From assembly GCF_963576615.1 (NCBI RefSeq), contig NC_088717.1, positions 28,809,213 to 28,873,212 on the forward strand: a stretch of 64,000 nt of DNA. The letters are read 5' to 3'. Positions 23,332-34,444 of the stretch are shown here, in pieces. A model generated the notes under the pieces. It was not told the origin of the DNA. It saw nothing but the letters and a program-made list of their open reading frames with translations, and made no database searches. This DNA comes from Watersipora subatra (Eukaryota > Bryozoa > Gymnolaemata > Cheilostomatida > Watersiporidae). The number at the start of each line of letters is the position of its first letter. Positions within the stretch are counted from its first letter, which is position 1. A program made the translations under genes and the position numbers.

Positions 23332-23830
23332 CATTGAAAGTTGTTTTCTAATTGAAGAGAAAGTTTGTTATGAGTTTCGGATCTGTTGAGATTTTTTATC
23401 GAAGCTCAAACCTTTATGTATTTACGTATGTATGTGCGTGCATGTATGTTTGCATGCATGTATACATGTATGTTTGTATGCATGTATAGGGAAAGGCGGG
23501 GTAATTTATGCCGTTTTTCGGTTTTTGATGTATGTACTAGTGTCTTTTAACTTTTTTCACCCAAATATTTTTATGTATATAGTTTAATATGTTCTCTAAT
23601 AAAATGTATCAATCAGTTTAAATAAAAATAACAAGGTGACCAAGGGTGCTAGTTCCTATTAAACCTTATTAATGGCACAACTTACCCAGCGTGCGGGGTA
23701 ATTTGTGCCGCATACTTATTTTATATGTGGTAATTTGTGCCAGCATAAAACATTAACAAAATTGCATAATTTCTGGTGACTTTATTATAATAACACTTTA
23801 TAAAACTTTTGTTTGCTATATAACTCAGCT
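23332..23830 (+). repeat. 499-bp segment duplicated at 32089-32587
   Basis: Nearly identical, with about ten differences seen by eye, to 32089-32587, same orientation. It includes a tgtatgtttgcatgcatgta microsatellite and the left end of the Tigger relic (ggcggggtaatttatgccg). This is the donor-like copy, since the relic continues past it; the other copy stops abruptly. Confidence 0.9.
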
Positions 23831-23909
23831 AAGTATTTAAATACTGTAATATATCTTAATTAAATGGTGACACTACACAAGTCAGTACTTAAAACACTAA
23901 AATATCATT

Positions 23910-24736
23910 TATTCAATGGTGTCACCCAAGTCAATACCAAACATAACTTTATTTGCAGCCTTTTTGATCCCAGGGATAGAAATAGGCTTTCCAAGTTATA
24001 GCACCTCATCATTAAATGTAATCAATTCTAGATCATCCTCATCAGGGAAAGTGAATGATACAGCCGGCCCCTTTACTTTACGCATAAATTTAACTTCGAA
24101 ATTGTGTTTTATGAGAGCATCCCTTTTCTGACATAGAACTTGTTATGCTGTTTATCAGTCACATGGTTTACCAGCACAAAATCCCCCGCTCTTAACTAAT
24201 GTAGGCTGATCTAGGATGCCAGTTTCACCAAACTCATCATCTGGACTGTTTGAATCTGCCTGCAGCAATTCAATTCGCATATCCTCTTCTAACAATGACT
24301 CGGGTATTGGAGCTTTTGCAACTTTGCGCTTATTTTCTGGTGCTTCACGTTTGCTTCCTTTTTAAGAAGCTTTCTTAGTTATTTTTCAATTAGGCTCTTT
24401 TCTGAGTTTTTGAAATTTGTCTTTGCTGAACCCATGAAAGCAATCATTTAAAGTTTTAATATGGGCAGCTATAGATCTCTCTTCTTCATCGGTAAAAACC
24501 CTGTGAGCAAAACCAGTCCCCTCGTAGCCTTTTTGCATATTATTAGTGATATACCTAGCCAATGTCATTCTGTTTAGACCATACGCTTTGGCAGCATTTC
24601 TGATACTGGACGCCTCTTCATGAACCAATTCTAGTTCATGAAGAGGCGTCAATGTAGTTCATTAACAGCCTTTTTCAGTTGCCCTATCACCGATATTGTC
24701 AACACGCATTGTCTTTCTTTTGTAATTTTGTGTCAT
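23910..24736 (-). pseudogene. Tigger-type transposase remnant (HTH and C-terminal tail)
   Basis: From an ATG at 24736 (MTQNYKRKTMRVDNI), a helix-turn-helix of the psq/CENP-B type follows (SIRNAAKAYGLNRMTLARYI), then RVFTDEEERSIAAHIKTLND, typical of pogo/Jerky transposases. After a missing core, the tail resumes: KREAPENKRKVAKAP, GDFVLVNHVTDKQHNKFYV, then in another frame EVKFMRKVKGPAVSFTFPDE. Stops after EKGC and LRKEPN, and a frame change near 24125, show it is dead. A perfect 17-bp hairpin (24609-24625 with 24634-24650) sits in the coding sequence just ahead of the helix-turn-helix. Confidence 0.7.
24609..24650. repeat. perfect hairpin, 17-bp stem, 8-nt loop
   Basis: gacgcctcttcatgaac at 24609-24625 and its exact reverse complement at 24634-24650, inside the Tigger coding remnant. 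Confidence 0.95.
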
Positions 24737-24763
24737 TTTTGCTATAGCAGTGAGCTAAAATAA

Positions 24764-26995
24764 TAGTGACATCATTTCCATTTTCAAAATTACCGGATGT
24801 GACGTCACTAGTACACATTATCGTGACATCATATCCGTTTTCAAAATTACCCGATATTACGCCACTAGTACACATATTCGTGACGTCACCTCCGTTTTCA
24901 ATTTAACCGGATATATCATCATCAGTACACATATTCGTGATATCATGTCCATTTTCCAAAGTACCGAATATGACGTCACTAGTACACATGTTCGTGACAT
25001 CATATCCGTTTTCAATTTAACCGGATATGACGTCACTAGTACACATATTCGTGACGTCATATCCGTTATCAAAATGACCGGATATGACGTCACTAGTACA
25101 CATATTCGCGACATCATTGCCGTTTTCAAATTAACCGGATTTGATGTCACTAGTACACATATTCGTGACGTCATCTCCGTTTTCAAATTAACTGGATATG
25201 ACGTCACCATATGACGTCATATCCGTTTTCACAATTACCAGATATGACATCACTACTACACATGTTCGTGACGTCACACGGATATTACGTCACTAGTACG
25301 TATTCGTGATGTCACATCCACAAAATTCGAAAACGGATGTGACGTCACGAGTACAGATATTAGTGACGTCACATCCGGTGATTTCGAAAACGGATATGAC
25401 CTCACTAATATCTGTATTCGTGATGTCATATCATGTGATTTCGAAAACGGGTATGACGTCACTGATATATGTATTCGTGACATCATATCCGTTTTCTAAA
25501 TTACCGGATATGACATCACGAATACAGATATTAGTGACGTCACGTTACATCCACAAATTTTGAACATGGAAATGACGCCACGAATACAGATATTAGCGAC
25601 GTAGCATCCGGTAATGTCAAAAATTGATATGACGTAGCGAGTACAGGTATTAGTGTCATCACAACCGGTGATTTCGAAAACGGATATGACGTCTTTAGTA
25701 TTTGTATTCGTGACGTCAATTCCCGTAATTTCGAAAACGGATATGACGTCACAAATACAGATATTATTGACATCACATCCAGTAATGTCAAAAACGGATA
25801 TGATGTCACGAATACAAATATCAGCGACGTCATATCCGTTTTTAAAATTAACCGGATATGACATCACCAGTGCAAATTCTCGTGACGTCATTTTCGTTTT
25901 CAAAATTACCAGATATGATGTCACCAATACACATATTCGTGACGTCATATCCAGTTTCAAATTAACTGGATATGAAGTCACAAGTACACATGTTCGTGAC
26001 GTCATATTCATTTTCAAAATGACCGGATATGACGTCACTAGTACACATATTCGGGACGTCATATCCGTTTCCAAATTAACCGAATATGATGTCAGCAGAA
26101 CACATATTCGTGACGTCATATCCATTTTCAAAATTACCGGATATGACGTCACTAGTACACATATTCGTGACGTCATATCTGTTTTCAAAATTACCGGATA
26201 TGATGTCATTAGTACGTATTCGTGAGGTCACAACCACAAATTTCGAAAACGGATGTGATGTCATGAGTGCAGATATTAGCGACGTCACATCCGGTGTTTT
26301 CGAAAATGGATATAACTTCACTAATATCTGTATTCGTGATGTCATATCCGGTGATTTCAAAATCGGGTATGACGTCACTGATATTTGTTATAGTGACGTC
26401 ATATCCGTTTTCGAAATCACCGGATATGACATCACTGATATCTGTAATCGTCACGTCACATCTACAAATTTTGAAAACGGATATGACGTCACGAGTTTAG
26501 ATATTACTGACGTCACATCCGGTGATTTTAAAAACGGATATGACATCACGAATACAGATATTAGTGGCGGCACATCCACAAACTTCAAAAACGGATATGA
26601 CGTCACGAATACAAATATCAGTGACGTCACATCTGTTTTTCGATATTATCAGATGTGATGTCACTAATATCTGTATTCATGATGTCATATCTGGTGATTT
26701 CGAAAACGGGTATGACGTCACTGATATTTGTTATAGTGACGTCATATCCGTTTTCGACATTACCGGATATGACGTCACTAATATCTGTATTCGTGATGTC
26801 ATGTCCGTTTTCGAAGTTTGTGGATGTGATGTCACTAATATCTGTATTCGTGACATCATATCCGTGTTTGAAATTACCGGATGCGACGTAACTAATAAGT
26901 TTATTAGTGACGTCATATCCGCTAAATATAAACATACATGACGGCACCGACACACTGGTTTGTGACGTCATATTCAAATATAAACGGATTTGATG
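24764..26995. repeat. palindromic satellite rich in TGACGTCA (CRE-type) sites
   Basis: About 39 diverged units of roughly 57 bp. Each unit is an inverted pair: cggatatgacgtca, a spacer such as ctagtacacatattcg, then tgacgtcatatccg, with a second spacer (ttttcaaaattac or gtgatttcgaaaac) to the next unit. I count about 34 exact TGACGTCA octamers by eye, plus many one-off variants. Two spacer types alternate and change along the array: ctagtacacat dominates the left, gaatacagatattag and taatatctgtattcg the right. Open frames on both strands (cycle VTSYPVILKTDMTS) are artefacts of the repeat. Confidence 0.92.
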
Positions 26996-27192
26996 TCACA
27001 ACTACAATATTGAACAACGGGATCAACCACGATAATGACGCCATTGGTAGGCGAAGGTAAGGCACCTCTAAAAAAACATTGAAGATGACAAAGGCTTCAG
27101 TGTCATTAGCTCAGTGTCATGTACAGATTATTTCTATGATAAATAACTCGGAATCGAAGCGCCATACTATGTTCTCACGATAGTAATATGTA

Positions 27193-27504
27193 CTAGAATT
27201 TCCCCTGTCATACAGCCTACGACCAAAGTGATATTGGAAAAAGGAAAGGGTAATGCCGGTTGATACATGCATTATTAGCAATCAGATGACAGTGCAATAG
27301 GATAACTGCAATGGTAGCTGTAATGTACTGGGTGTTATTATGTACAACAAACAGCAATAATGAAAGGAAAAGATTTGGTTTATATCTCTCCCTTTGAATA
27401 GGAGAAATGCAATATTAGAAGTAAATGGCAAGCTGCTGTGTACTATACACAGTTTGAAAGCTGGTTGTGTTGAATGCAGAATGGTTTTGACAGCAATCTG
27501 TAAC
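27193..27504 (+). repeat. repeat family R, copy 2 (short form)
   Basis: It begins gaatttcccctgtcatacag and ends gttttgacagcaatctgtaa, with the same internal strings as 9668-10802 but without its 800-bp insert. Confidence 0.65.
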
Positions 27505-27519
27505 CAAAGTTAAAGGTTG

Positions 27520-27630
27520 ACATGAAACAAAATTCACATTACAGTTATTTAGTATCAAAAGATTCACCATGTCTTACTCTGTTGTGTTGTAAGTGCAAAA
27601 TATGTGGGATTGTGAATACAAGTTCTTAAA
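27520..27630 (+). pseudogene. copy 2 of the Cys-rich C-terminal peptide
   Basis: The plus strand reads NSHYSYLVSKDSP, then LLCCKCKICGIVNTSS, then a stop. It is the best-conserved copy of the peptide also found at 7165-7300 and 28263-28478. It abuts repeat R directly. Confidence 0.42.
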
Positions 27631-27639
27631 AGATCAAAA

Positions 27640-28250
27640 TCGAACAGCCACACGATACCGCCGTAGTTTGGATTCTCTTTCCAAAACGGCTCAAATGTGG
27701 CGCAGCTGTGTTAGATGGTTTCTGTTTACGTTTTCATGCAACCTTATTCTTCAAAATATTTCACAAATATACTTCACGTATTCAATAAAACCATGTCTAT
27801 TGTTCTTATGCATCTGTCTTATCGTCATTTTAATGCTGTCACTTTTAGCAGTGATGTCTTATAACTTACAGTAAAACGTCGTTTAATTTTTTTGCTTTAG
27901 CTTGAAGGAGTACATATCATTGTCTGATAATCATGATGAGCCTGTTGGTCATTTGTGATAATCGAAAAGTGCTGCAGAAATTATTTGCGAAGTATTGGGT
28001 CACATGATCAGATTACGACTTGCCTATTAGATAAAACCGAAACAAAACTGTAAAGTAGGGAGCATCTATATTTGATACGGGGTCTTCGTAAAACCCGAAT
28101 TGTTTGTCATGAACTAGTGCTACGATAAGTTTTATATTGAGCTTTTTATCACCCTTTCAATTCACGGGAGAACATCACGTGACAAGACGATAACCAAATG
28201 TAATGGCTACGCCAGAGAAGTAAAAAGATTTCAATCTATGGCAGCTTTTC
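27640..28250. other. spacer between inverted Cys-peptide copies
   Basis: No supported gene. The segment around 27665-27710 (tctctttccaaaacggctca) has a counterpart near 7090-7120 reversed, so the shared repeat extends beyond the peptide. Confidence 0.35.
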
Positions 28251-28262
28251 GTTTTTAAGCTT

Positions 28263-28478
28263 TTAAGAGCTTGTAATCACATTTCCACATATTTGGCACC
28301 TACAACACAACATAGTAAGACACGGTGAATCTTTTGATACCAAATAACTGTAATGTGAATTTTGTTGCAAGTCAACTTTTAAAAACCTGTAAATCATATT
28401 GTATGAAGTTGTTTTCTCTTCTTTTAATAATACATTTCTTATTCTGTATTCTAAAGGAGTACAGGAATGTGCAGACAA
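28263..28478 (-). pseudogene. copy 3 of the Cys-rich C-terminal peptide
   Basis: The minus strand reads NSHYSYLVSKDSP, then MLCCRCQICGNVITSS, then a stop. This frame is open further upstream to an ATG at 28478. It forms an inverted pair with the copy at 27520-27630. Confidence 0.42.
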
Positions 28479-28966
28479 ATCCTGTATTCCTTACCTAGAG
28501 TCCATTTTAACATTTAAATGTTATCATCTTGAAACACACAAAAATGAAATAATAACAACAACAATAGAGATAACTCACTTCATTTAGACTCACTTCATTT
28601 AGTTTCTGAGTTTGCTAAGGCTAATGGTAAGGCTGAGGTTAATAAGAGATATTTGATAAACTATCAAGATTTTAGGGTATTTTTCATGCATTTAGACTAA
28701 AGTTTCCTGTTTTATCATTTCAACTGTGTTTTGAGATACCCATAAATGTAATAAACTTATTATAATAAATAATAGGGTTTATTATATCTTATATATTATG
28801 GTAGGTATATTATTATATCTAATGTTTATACCAATGCTTTACATTGTAAAGCTTCATGTAAATCTTACAATCTAAAAGTGCTAGTTTTACAAGAAGGAAT
28901 ATTAGTATAATGCATCGTTAAAACAGTGGCAACGAGTAGACATGCTGACATAGGAAGAGGAGGTTC
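28479..28966. other. no gene seen
   Basis: AT-rich sequence with a TA-rich run near 28760-28815. No coding frame or shared repeat was recognised. Confidence 0.4.
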
Positions 28967-30180
28967 ATACCATAAAACCTCTAACTGAACGCCACCTTTA
29001 ACTGAACGCCACCTTTAATTGAACGCCACCTTTAATTGAACGCCACTTCTATTTGAAACGGGTTCAAAAAAGAACGCGGATGCTTTAATTTAATGTCACC
29101 TTCATTTGACCGCCACTATCAATATTATTGGATCTTTACTCACTCATAATAGCTAGAAATCAGCAGAAAAGTGTCCACAACCTCGTAATATTAATGACTC
29201 GGTTACATCAATAACAATTAATTCGCTTCTTTTCGTATCGAAGTACGTTTTCCAACTTCAAAGCTTATCGTTGTTTTCTTTTCGCTAAAACTCTAAAAGC
29301 CGTAGCAATGTATTTAGACTAATAATAGTTTTTTTTAACGCGGTTTCGATACTTCGATTTGGGAGAAAAACTGTTTACATGTACATGAATATGAATGAAT
29401 AATTTTAGGCTAAAAGTTGTGCTTAGCGCACATAGATCTATATGCAGATGTTTGTTTCAAAAATGTCAATTTTTGTTTATACATATTCTATAAGCATTGT
29501 TTGTTTTTCATATGTTTGTGATTATGTATGTGTAGCAATTGATAGATTATTATTATATACATGTAACCTTCAAATTTATAGCAAATTATTTAATAGCATC
29601 TTTGCATTTGAACTTGCATCTTAGTTCAGCTTACAATGGATCAATGCTCATAACTTCTTTTCTGCTGAAAATATAACGCTAGTTTTAGCTGCAAACTGTA
29701 GCATACATATCACTGAGTGCATTGAGATTTTATGAAAAATTGTTACATATAATTACAAAATAAAATATGCCTTCAAATTTAGAATGAAATAAAAAATTAA
29801 AGCCTTCAACAAATTGCAATGCAATCGCATTGCAGTTTGTTGGAGCAGAAATATCACTGGTATTGATATTTCTCAGCGTTCCAATGCACATTTATTCAGA
29901 GATCTATGACAAGTTGGATAATTTGGTTGATGGTAAGTTAGCAGAATTTTGCCTGTCATTATTATATAATTTTTAAATGTCACCCAAAAAAGTTTATGAG
30001 ATGATATCACTCAGGAGTGTGCAAAATATAGGTGACATTAAATTTATCGCCAGAGTTAAAGGCAACAGGCAACAGGGTTAAATTTATTTTCTCAAAACTC
30101 TGACGAGCTATTTGAGAAATACAACGCCAACCTCTAATTGAATGCCACCTCTATTTGACCGCCATTGTAGAAGGGTTGTG
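28967..30180. repeat. repeat with clustered 'ttaattgaacgccacc' motifs at both ends
   Basis: Left end: ccataaaacctctaactgaa followed by four tandem variants of ctttaattgaacgccac (28985-29050). Right end: cctctaattgaatgccacct and atttgaccgccattg near 30133-30170. It belongs to the same family as 2628-4065. A hairpin (29807-29822 with 29827-29842, 15 of 16 paired) lies inside. No coding domain seen. Confidence 0.45.
29807..29842. repeat. near-perfect hairpin, 16-bp stem, 4-nt loop
   Basis: caacaaattgcaatgc at 29807-29822 pairs with 29827-29842 with one mismatch; the loop is aatc. Confidence 0.9.
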
Positions 30181-30715
30181 TTGGGACATTTCAATGGATA
30201 GCCAGTGTATTACATGGCAAATGATATTGGCTATGTCATTATATATAGCCACATGGTTATTTATGGAATAATTACAGATTACTTTTGCTTGCTTAATGTA
30301 TAATTCTAGGATAAGACTTTTGCTAACAGCTATCTATACATATATATATATACTTGGGACGTCTCTTACCAATTCATTGTAAACTCAGTACTGGAATAAA
30401 GAACATTACATTGAGAACACAACAGGTTGAAGAGGTTTAACAGTATTTTAATTTAGTTTGCTTTTTTTTTAAATAAAAGCAAATTTGAAGGTCATGTTGA
30501 ACTTGTAACATTTAAACTGTTTGACTTTAGTATTTAATTGTTATGAAAATCCTGAGCGTTTTGAAGCAACTTGTCTATTCAGGTCTATTTTAACTACAGA
30601 AGAAGTAGCGCACCACATCAATACAGAAAGTAGCTATAGAACTAAAGATTTTGGTTATAGAACTAATTAAAAGACTTGGCTACCTCAAAGCTTTGGTTTA
30701 TTCAAGTGATTTCCA
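30181..30715. other. no gene seen
   Basis: AT-rich sequence. A short diverged direct repeat occurs at 30634-30668 (agctatagaactaaagattt followed by tggttatagaact). No gene is supported. Confidence 0.35.
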
Positions 30716-30756
30716 GTATGTAGGACAGTTATCTGCAAGGTAACTGTCCTACATAC
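30716..30756. repeat. perfect hairpin, 16-bp stem, 9-nt loop
   Basis: gtatgtaggacagtta at 30716-30731 and its exact reverse complement at 30741-30756. It abuts the left edge of the LINE fragment, where the upstream reverse transcriptase sequence stops. Confidence 0.95.
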
Positions 30757-31165
30757 ACCTTTTTCTAGAATCAAGTAACCTTAACAGCATGTTACCTCAT
30801 ATGAATGCAGATTTGGAAATCTTCCGATGCTGGTGCATCAGTAACCAACTCACAATCAATATTGAAAAAACTAATTATATGCTTATGAAAAATCCGCAGA
30901 ACAAGTGTAGTTTAAAATGAACTCTCTGCTAATAGGAAATAACATATTAAACCAGACTGATAATTTTAAATTCCTAGGTGTTTGGCTTGATAATAATCTG
31001 AATTGGTCTACCCATATATCTAACATACTAAAGGACCTTCGTCCAGCGGTTGGACTTTTCTATAGGTTATCAGTACTTCCCATGAGAAATAATGATTACA
31101 TTATATAATTCCTTAGTGAATTCTAAACTTATTTACTGCCTCGAATTTTTTTCTGCTGATGTTGG
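30757..31165 (+). mobile_element. LINE (non-LTR) reverse transcriptase fragment
   Basis: The translation reads FLESSNLNSMLPHMNADLEI, then WCISNQLTINIEKTNYMLM, then (frame shifted by one base near 30917) DNFKFLGVWLDNNLNWSTHI, then (shifted again near 31095) LYNSLVNSKLIYCLEFF. WCxxNxLxINxxKTxxM and FLGVxLDxxLxWxxHI are hallmark strings of the region just after the YADD box in Jockey/RTE-like reverse transcriptases. Only about 130 residues remain, with no endonuclease or 3' tail, so it is a dead 5'- and 3'-truncated copy. Confidence 0.85.
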
Positions 31166-31954
31166 TTGTTTGCGGCGCTTGCGCGACATTAGCTGGGCTA
31201 CAGTGCACCTATGGCTTCATCATCATCATCTCGTGCTCAGGTTGAGTGAATTTTGCTATAGTTTTTCATTATCTTATTAATTTGTATTTAACCTGATATA
31301 TTTACTAATATGCAGTTTATTTTTTTGTATTGTTTCGGTTGATGAAAATAAATAAACACGCACCACACTGCACATCGCACACCGCGCGCGCGCACACACA
31401 CACACACACGCCACACACACACTCACACGCAGGTCGTGTATACGTGCAATATGTACTGGTGATAACATCAGCAAGTTTTAACCAGTACATATTTCAACAT
31501 TCCCGAGGCGCGTTCCATCATCTGTACGCTCTTCTGTTCACAATTCGAGAGGGGAAGAAATGTCCTCAGGGAAGAACTACTTTTCCGATTTCAAAGAAAC
31601 ACGTTTCGGAGTCAACTTTGCTTGTTAGAATATTCTTTGCTTGTCGTATAAGCAAAACACGAGGTCTTTTAAACGAAGGTGTTGTTGAAAAATAAGACTT
31701 TTGATGATATACTTTTTTAAGCAATTGCTTCTGGATAACCAAAATTTTGTTTAAGTAGTTCATCAGAGCATTCTCCATGCTTCCCAGCAAGAAAGTATTT
31801 TACTGTTAATTAAATGTACTATATAAAAGCAAAAGAGGCATTTCTGGTCAGAGCAATGAGGCCTGGTAAGTAAGCTCCAAATTTGTTACAGTTGTTTTTT
31901 GATAGTTCTATGTGTCCTATAAAAAGTATAAAGCATTGAGTCGTATGTATGAGC
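31166..31954. other. no gene; CA/CG microsatellite
   Basis: Holds the (CA)n tract at 31382-31431. A 121-residue plus-strand frame over the microsatellite is judged chance. Confidence 0.4.
31382..31431 (+). repeat. (CG)n/(CA)n microsatellite
   Basis: gcgcgcgcgcacacacacac followed by interrupted CA repeats. A potential Z-DNA-forming alternating purine-pyrimidine tract. Confidence 0.95.
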
Positions 31955-33143
31955 CGATAAACAGACTCATGGATGTGCCGATAAACAGACTTGAGAGTGA
32001 GCCGATAAACAGACTCGAGAGTGAGCCGATAAACAGACTCGGTGGGTGAACAGATAAACAGACTCGATTGGTGAGCCAATAAACAGACCATTGAAAGTTG
32101 TTTTCTAATTGAAGAGAAAGTTTGTTATGAGTTTCGGATCAGTTGAGATTTTTTATCGAAGTTCAAACTTTTATGTATTTACGTATGTATGTGCGTGCAT
32201 GTATGTTTGCATGCATGTATACATGTATGTTTGTATGCATGTATAGGGAAAGGCGGGGTAACTTGTGCCGTTTTTTGGTTTTTGATGTATGTACTAGTAT
32301 CTTTTAACTTATTTCACCCAAATATTTTTATGTATATAGTTTAATATGTTCTCTAATAAAATGTATCAATCAGTTTAAATAAAAATAACAAGGTGACCAA
32401 GGGTACTAGTTCCTATTAAACCTTATTAATGGCACAACTTACCCAGCGTGCGGGGTAATTTGTGCCGCATACTTATTTTATACGTGGTAATTTGTGCCAG
32501 CATAAAACATTAACAAAATTGCATAATTTCTGGTGACTTTATTATAATAACACTTTATAAAACTTTTGTTTGCTATATAACTCAGCTCAGCCGATAAACG
32601 GACTCGATGGGTGAGCCGATAAACAGACTCGAGGATGTGCCGATAAACAGACTCGAGAGTGAGCCGATAAACAGACTCGGGGGGTGAGCCGATAAACAGA
32701 CTCAGGGATGAGCCGATAAACAGACTCGGGGGGTGAGCCGATAAACAGACTCGGGGGGTGAGCCGATAAACAGACTCGGGGGGTGAGCCAATAAACAGAC
32801 TCGAGAGTGAGCCGATAAACAGACTCGAGAGTGAGCCGATAAACAGACTCAGGGATGAGCCGATAAACAGACTCGAGAGTGAGCCGATAAACAGACTCGA
32901 GAGTGAGCCGATAAACAGACTCGAGAGTGAGCCGATAAACAGACTCGGTGGGTGAGCAGATAAACAGACTCGATGGGTGAGCCAATAAACAGACTCATGG
33001 ATGTGCCGATAAACAGACTCGAGAGTGAGCCGATAAACAGACTCGGGGGGTGAGCCGATAAACAGACTCGGGGATGAGCCGATAAACAGACTTGAGAGTG
33101 AGCCGATAAACAGACTCGGGGGTGAGCCGATAAACAGACTCGA
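31955..33143 (+). repeat. 24-bp minisatellite (gagccgataaacagactc) in two blocks
   Basis: The core gagccgataaacagactc is followed by a variable 6-8 bp (gagagt, ggggggt, atgggt, agggat). Block 1 is 31955-32088, about five units; block 2 is 32588-33143, about 23 units. The 499-bp segment 32089-32587 separates them. The minus-strand cycle SVYRLTLE is an array artefact. Unit length wobbles slightly, between about 22 and 25 bp. Confidence 0.92.
32089..32587 (+). mobile_element. 499-bp insertion in the 24-bp array, copy of 23332-23830
   Basis: The copy begins cattgaaagttg and ends taactcagct, precisely where the similarity to 23332-23830 also begins and ends, while minisatellite units lie directly on both sides. 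It carries only the left end of the Tigger relic, so it is a partial copy rather than a normal transposition. No target duplication seen. Confidence 0.85.
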
Positions 33144-33868
33144 TGGTGTCTTTTCTCAACTCTTACACCCTAGTAAGCCAAGCGCAATAATTCTTGATGT
33201 TCGGTCAATAGCACTTATAGTGAATGCAGCTATGATATGCTGGCTAATATCACAATGCTAAAGTCAGAAACCATGACAAGAATTTTATATACTATTTGCC
33301 TTGGAAAATCAAGCAGAGCTATTGTAAAGAACGCAGTATCTTTATTGGTGTTATATTATTATATTATATTATTATATATTATATCTCACAGCACCAAACA
33401 GTAACACACCAGCAATGATAAACTGACAGGTTATATAGCAAATCCAGGGAAAACTTACAATTGATTGGCTGCACAGTAATTAGATCAACTGTTGCCACAA
33501 TAACATATTTCAAATACAAAAACGATAACATTTGTCACTAACTATTCACGCAATACGAATATTAATAATTTTTTTAGTGTTTGTATAGCGACATGCAAAT
33601 CTTAGAACAATATGGTAATAATTGGTTAACATAAAAAATTGCTAGTATAACACATACATATACAATTATATACTACATTGGACAAGTGTCAAGCGTGCGC
33701 CTTATAAATGACTATTCAAATTTGTCGGAATTGCGAAGAGTGTAATATAGATCCATTTAGTCAGCAATTTGAAGCTGCCGGTTTATAGGCTTAGAAAAGA
33801 CGTCATCAACTCTATTACACATGCTAGCAGTCTATAAATACTGGTAAGCACTGATTGACAGTTTATTC
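33144..33868. other. no gene seen
   Basis: AT-rich sequence including a short TATTA-type microsatellite near 33350-33385. No supported coding frame. Confidence 0.4.
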
Positions 33869-34057
33869 ACTTTTACAAGCATGAAACACTCGTGTACTTT
33901 TACAAGCATGAAGCACTCGTGTACTTTTACAAGCATGAAGCACTCGTGTACTTTTACAAGCATGAAGCACTCGTGTACTTTTACAAGCATGAAGCACTCG
34001 TGTACTTTTACAAGCATGAAGCACTCGTGTACTTTTACAAGCATGAAGCACTCGTGT
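33869..34057 (+). repeat. 27-bp minisatellite, 7 copies, in frame with a zinc-finger segment
   Basis: Seven exact-length units (189 bp) containing acaagcatgaagcactcgtg. Being 9 codons long, the unit encodes the cycle MKHSCTFTS on the plus strand. The last unit runs into KHSCTFCNFSC, the start of a C2H2 finger, so the array looks like an expansion of the finger's own first codons. Confidence 0.93.
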
Positions 34058-34267
34058 ACTTTTTGCAACTTTTCTTGTAACAAGGAGCGTGACTTACCGA
34101 GGCATGCTCGTGTACGCAGACACCGCTGCTCCTCCAGTGATGAAGTGTTCACCACCCAGCCTCTCCTGCAAGCGCACATTTCTGCTGAGCACCGGAGAAC
34201 ACAGTCTACCCAGACTGAACCCCAGAGGCTGAGGGCAGGTTCACCCCATCGCCATCACCATTACTGA
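33881..34267 (+). pseudogene. C2H2 zinc-finger coding segment downstream of the 9-residue repeat
   Basis: After seven MKHSCTFTS repeats the frame reads CTFCNFSCNKERDLPRHARV, then RRHRC, a C-x2-C...H...H finger, followed by a second finger-like stretch (FTTQPLLQAHISAEH) and a basic tail. Downstream to about 34420 the DNA stays GC-rich and coding-like (PRHEMESKIVRLSVDP). It abuts the repeat at 34445-34680, which is shared with the gypsy-adjacent sequence near 39 kb, so it may be part of an old retroelement or a host fragment beside one. No function is assigned. Confidence 0.4.
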
Positions 34268-34444
34268 GGGCAACGCTACACAAGGCCACGGCAAGACCGA
34301 CGGCCGTACTGGAAGCCAGTCTGTAACGCTTGCCTTACTCCACGGCATGAAATGGAGTCCAAGATCGTTCGCCTGTCGGTAGACCCTATCGGGATGACAG
34401 TGACCCTCTCGGGCTGCTAGACTCACCAGTCAAAATCGATTTCT

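Larger units (their letters stand above)
23488..24760 (-). mobile_element. second pogo/Tigger-type element, internally deleted
   Basis: The left end carries the repeated motif gcggggtaatttgtgccgc and its inverse. The minus-strand coding remnant (23910-24736) has the N-terminal DNA-binding part and the C-terminal tail but no DDE core. The right end merges into the palindromic satellite starting near 24764. The relic is about 1.25 kb, against an expected 2 kb or more for an intact pogo element. Confidence 0.65.

Noticed and set aside
24857-26977. Many open frames of 70-237 codons across the palindromic satellite
   Set aside because: Repeat cycles only; open on both strands because the unit is an inverted pair.
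31955-33143. Regular repeats that might suggest a CRISPR array
   Set aside because: Units are directly tandem with only 6-8 variable bases, there are no unique spacers and no cas genes, and the DNA is animal.
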